Below are positions 62,977-64,000 of a stretch of DNA of 64,000 nt, piece after piece. A program made the position numbers and the translations under genes. Under the pieces are notes generated by a model that ran no database searches, was not told the origin of the DNA, and saw only the letters and a program-made list of their open reading frames with translations. The DNA comes from Roseovarius albus (lineage in GTDB: Bacteria; Pseudomonadota; Alphaproteobacteria; Rhodobacterales; Rhodobacteraceae): positions 434,001 through 498,000 of the forward strand of contig NZ_FWFX01000001.1 in assembly GCF_900172335.1 (NCBI RefSeq), read 5' to 3'. How positions within the stretch are numbered: position 1 is the first letter of the stretch; each line of letters starts with the position of its first letter.

Positions 62977-63005
62977 TTAGGGAAGGTTTGGCCGTGAGAT
63001 ATTGA
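62901..63005 (+). pseudogene. 3' remnant resembling a thermonuclease (SNase) gene
   Basis: In the frame 62901-63005 the sequence reads KKCNYGRQRGLLFVDGTDVC then TTLIREGLAVRY and a stop. The order YGR, VDG-DV, L-REGLA matches the C-terminal part of secreted SNase-family nucleases. No start or catalytic residues are present. It overlaps the end of the preceding fragment in another frame. Confidence 0.4.
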
Positions 63006-63283
63006 TGCGGCGCAACGAGCTGCCCGCGGCGTTCTGGGAATTGGTGCAACTAGCAAAAAGCTCGAAGGTCAAATCTAAGTTACGAAGCAATTGATACTGC
63101 CGATGAGCCACAGCTAAGGAACGACTGGTCTTTGGTAAGGCCGGAATATCTATCCGTTGAATTCGGTTTAATCATGCGAAAAACGTGGGACACTTTGCTT
63201 GTAAGCTATTGAAATCATATGGGCCACTTTGCCCAATTCGTGGGACACCCATTCGTTGATTATAAGGGAATAAATGGCGGTTG
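63006..63283. other. noncoding gap with a short direct repeat
   Basis: No gene is visible. The ten-base CGTGGGACAC occurs at 63184-63193 and 63239-63248, 55 bases apart, close to GGGCCACTTTGCCC. The arrangement could be a worn insertion-sequence end, but no transposase fragment was found. Confidence 0.35.
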
Positions 63284-63360
63284 TGGTAGGCCCGGCAGGA
63301 CTTGAACCCGCAACCAAAGCGTTATGAGCGCTCTGCTCTAACCAATTGAGCTACAGGCCC
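63284..63360 (-). tRNA. tRNA-Ile2 (CAT anticodon)
   Basis: On the minus strand a cloverleaf is formed: acceptor GGGCCTG with CGGGCCT (two G-U pairs), D arm GCTC/GAGC, anticodon stem GAGCG/CGCTT around CTCATAA (anticodon CAT), T arm GCGGG/CCTGC with TTCAAGT, and encoded CCA. A CAT anticodon may belong to Met or to Ile2 with lysidine; the acceptor and anticodon stem resemble alphaproteobacterial tRNA-Ile2, and the elongator Met type usually starts GGC. Length 77 bases. Confidence 0.85.
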
Positions 63361-63466
63361 GCCTAAGACCTCTGGTACGGCGGTTGGACAGAGTCGTCAA
63401 GGCTTTGCGATTGCGCTGTATTGGTGGATAGGCTAACGGGGGCGCATCAGATTTAGGAGCATGGCC

Positions 63467-64000
63467 ATGAGCGACGGAAAGAACGGGATTACCTATGCCG
63501 ATGCGGGTGTGGATATTGATGCGGGCAACGCGCTGGTGGACCGGATCAAACCGGCGGCGAAACGTACAAATCGTTCTGGTGTGATGTCTGGCCTTGGTGG
63601 TTTTGGCGCTTTGTTTGATCTGAAAGATGCCGGTTACAACGACCCTATTCTGGTGGGAGCCACTGATGGGGTCGGTACCAAGCTGCGGATTGCGATTGAT
63701 ACCGGCAATGTGGACACCATTGGCATCGATCTGGTGGCGATGTGCGTCAACGACCTGGTCTGTCAGGGGGCCGAGCCGCTGTTCTTTCTCGACTACTTTG
63801 CCACCGGCAAGCTGGAAACCGAACAGGCGGCACGGATCATCGAAGGGATTGCTGAGGGCTGTGTGCGCTCGGGCTGTGCCTTGATCGGTGGTGAGACTGC
63901 CGAGATGCCGGGCATGTATGGCGCGGGTGATTTTGATTTGGCAGGCTTTGCCGTCGGCGCGATGGAGCGGGGTGCGGCCCTGCCGGAGGGCGTGCAAGCG
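63467..64000 (+). CDS. purM: phosphoribosylformylglycinamidine cyclo-ligase, 5' part
   Basis: The first 178 residues of PurM (AIR synthetase), cut by the window edge. It makes aminoimidazole ribotide in purine synthesis. Visible family blocks are [59 protein letters not shown] and [24 protein letters not shown] is at the right distance from ATG 63467; an earlier ATG at 63461 is too close. purN normally follows. Confidence 0.95.
   Translation, partial: MSDGKNGITYADAGVDIDAGNALVDRIKPAAKRTNRSGVMSGLGGFGALFDLKDAGYNDPILVGATDGVGTKLRIAIDTGNVDTIGIDLVAMCVNDLVCQGAEPLFFLDYFATGKLETEQAARIIEGIAEGCVRSGCALIGGETAEMPGMYGAGDFDLAGFAVGAMERGAALPEGVQA

Overview
The window looks like a chromosomal segment from a marine Rhodobacterales (Roseobacter-group) alphaproteobacterium. 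The evidence is the gene order argS / SPOR protein / nagZ / scpA / scpB, the set MerR / ihfA / fabH / plsX / rpmF / DUF177 / bamE, the long-type TRAP permease, a VPLPA-type sorting signal, a Bpt-type arginyltransferase homologue, a DksA lacking most zinc cysteines, and a moderately GC-rich base composition. No complete mobile element, CRISPR array, rRNA operon or prophage is visible.

Layout. 1-4 kb: a four-gene catabolic operon (aldehyde dehydrogenase, LLM flavin monooxygenase, DUF1185 protein, alpha/beta hydrolase), probably entering from the left. 4-10 kb: a secreted protein, a divergent LysR / TauD-type dioxygenase pair, a VPLPA-CTERM surface protein, a membrane-anchored LuxR-type regulator, a PepSY protein, an imine-reductase-like dehydrogenase and a CYTH protein. 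10-17 kb: a two-component system (Cache sensor kinase and NarL-type regulator) divergent from a complete TRAP transporter. 17-24 kb: bpt, RDD protein, DUF2852 protein divergent from glnE across a pair of strong operators, an RlmI-like methyltransferase, a PIN protein and an M48 peptidase. 24-29 kb: a membrane protein, a stretch with two decayed genes (luciferase-domain/DUF5519 and an SDR), an M24 peptidase and SelO. 29-37 kb: GNAT, FAD monooxygenase, DksA-like protein, a MoxR / DUF2927 / small membrane protein / VWA operon, a DAO-type oxidase and exonuclease III.

37.4-40.2 kb is the least explained part: an upstream region with two perfect DnaA boxes, then a compact operon of (i) a 130-residue acidic protein built on six copies of FTSSL and ending exactly with that motif, (ii) a 357-residue protein of unknown function and (iii) a DMT-type transporter translationally coupled to (ii). 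This is the best candidate for an undescribed system.

40-56 kb is mostly core: an Fe-S carrier, dgt, argS, SPOR, nagZ, scpAB, a dCTP deaminase, tRNA-Pro, MerR, ihfA, fabH, plsX, rpmF, DUF177, bamE, an OlsB-like acyltransferase and an ABC-F ATPase. 56-64 kb holds an SDR with a palindromic operator, an AbrB-type membrane protein, a DUF547 protein, a probably frameshifted small gene, a bacterial voltage-gated sodium channel, a DUF3300/DUF2950 pair, remnants of small secreted proteins, tRNA-Ile2 (CAT) and the 5' part of purM, cut by the window edge.
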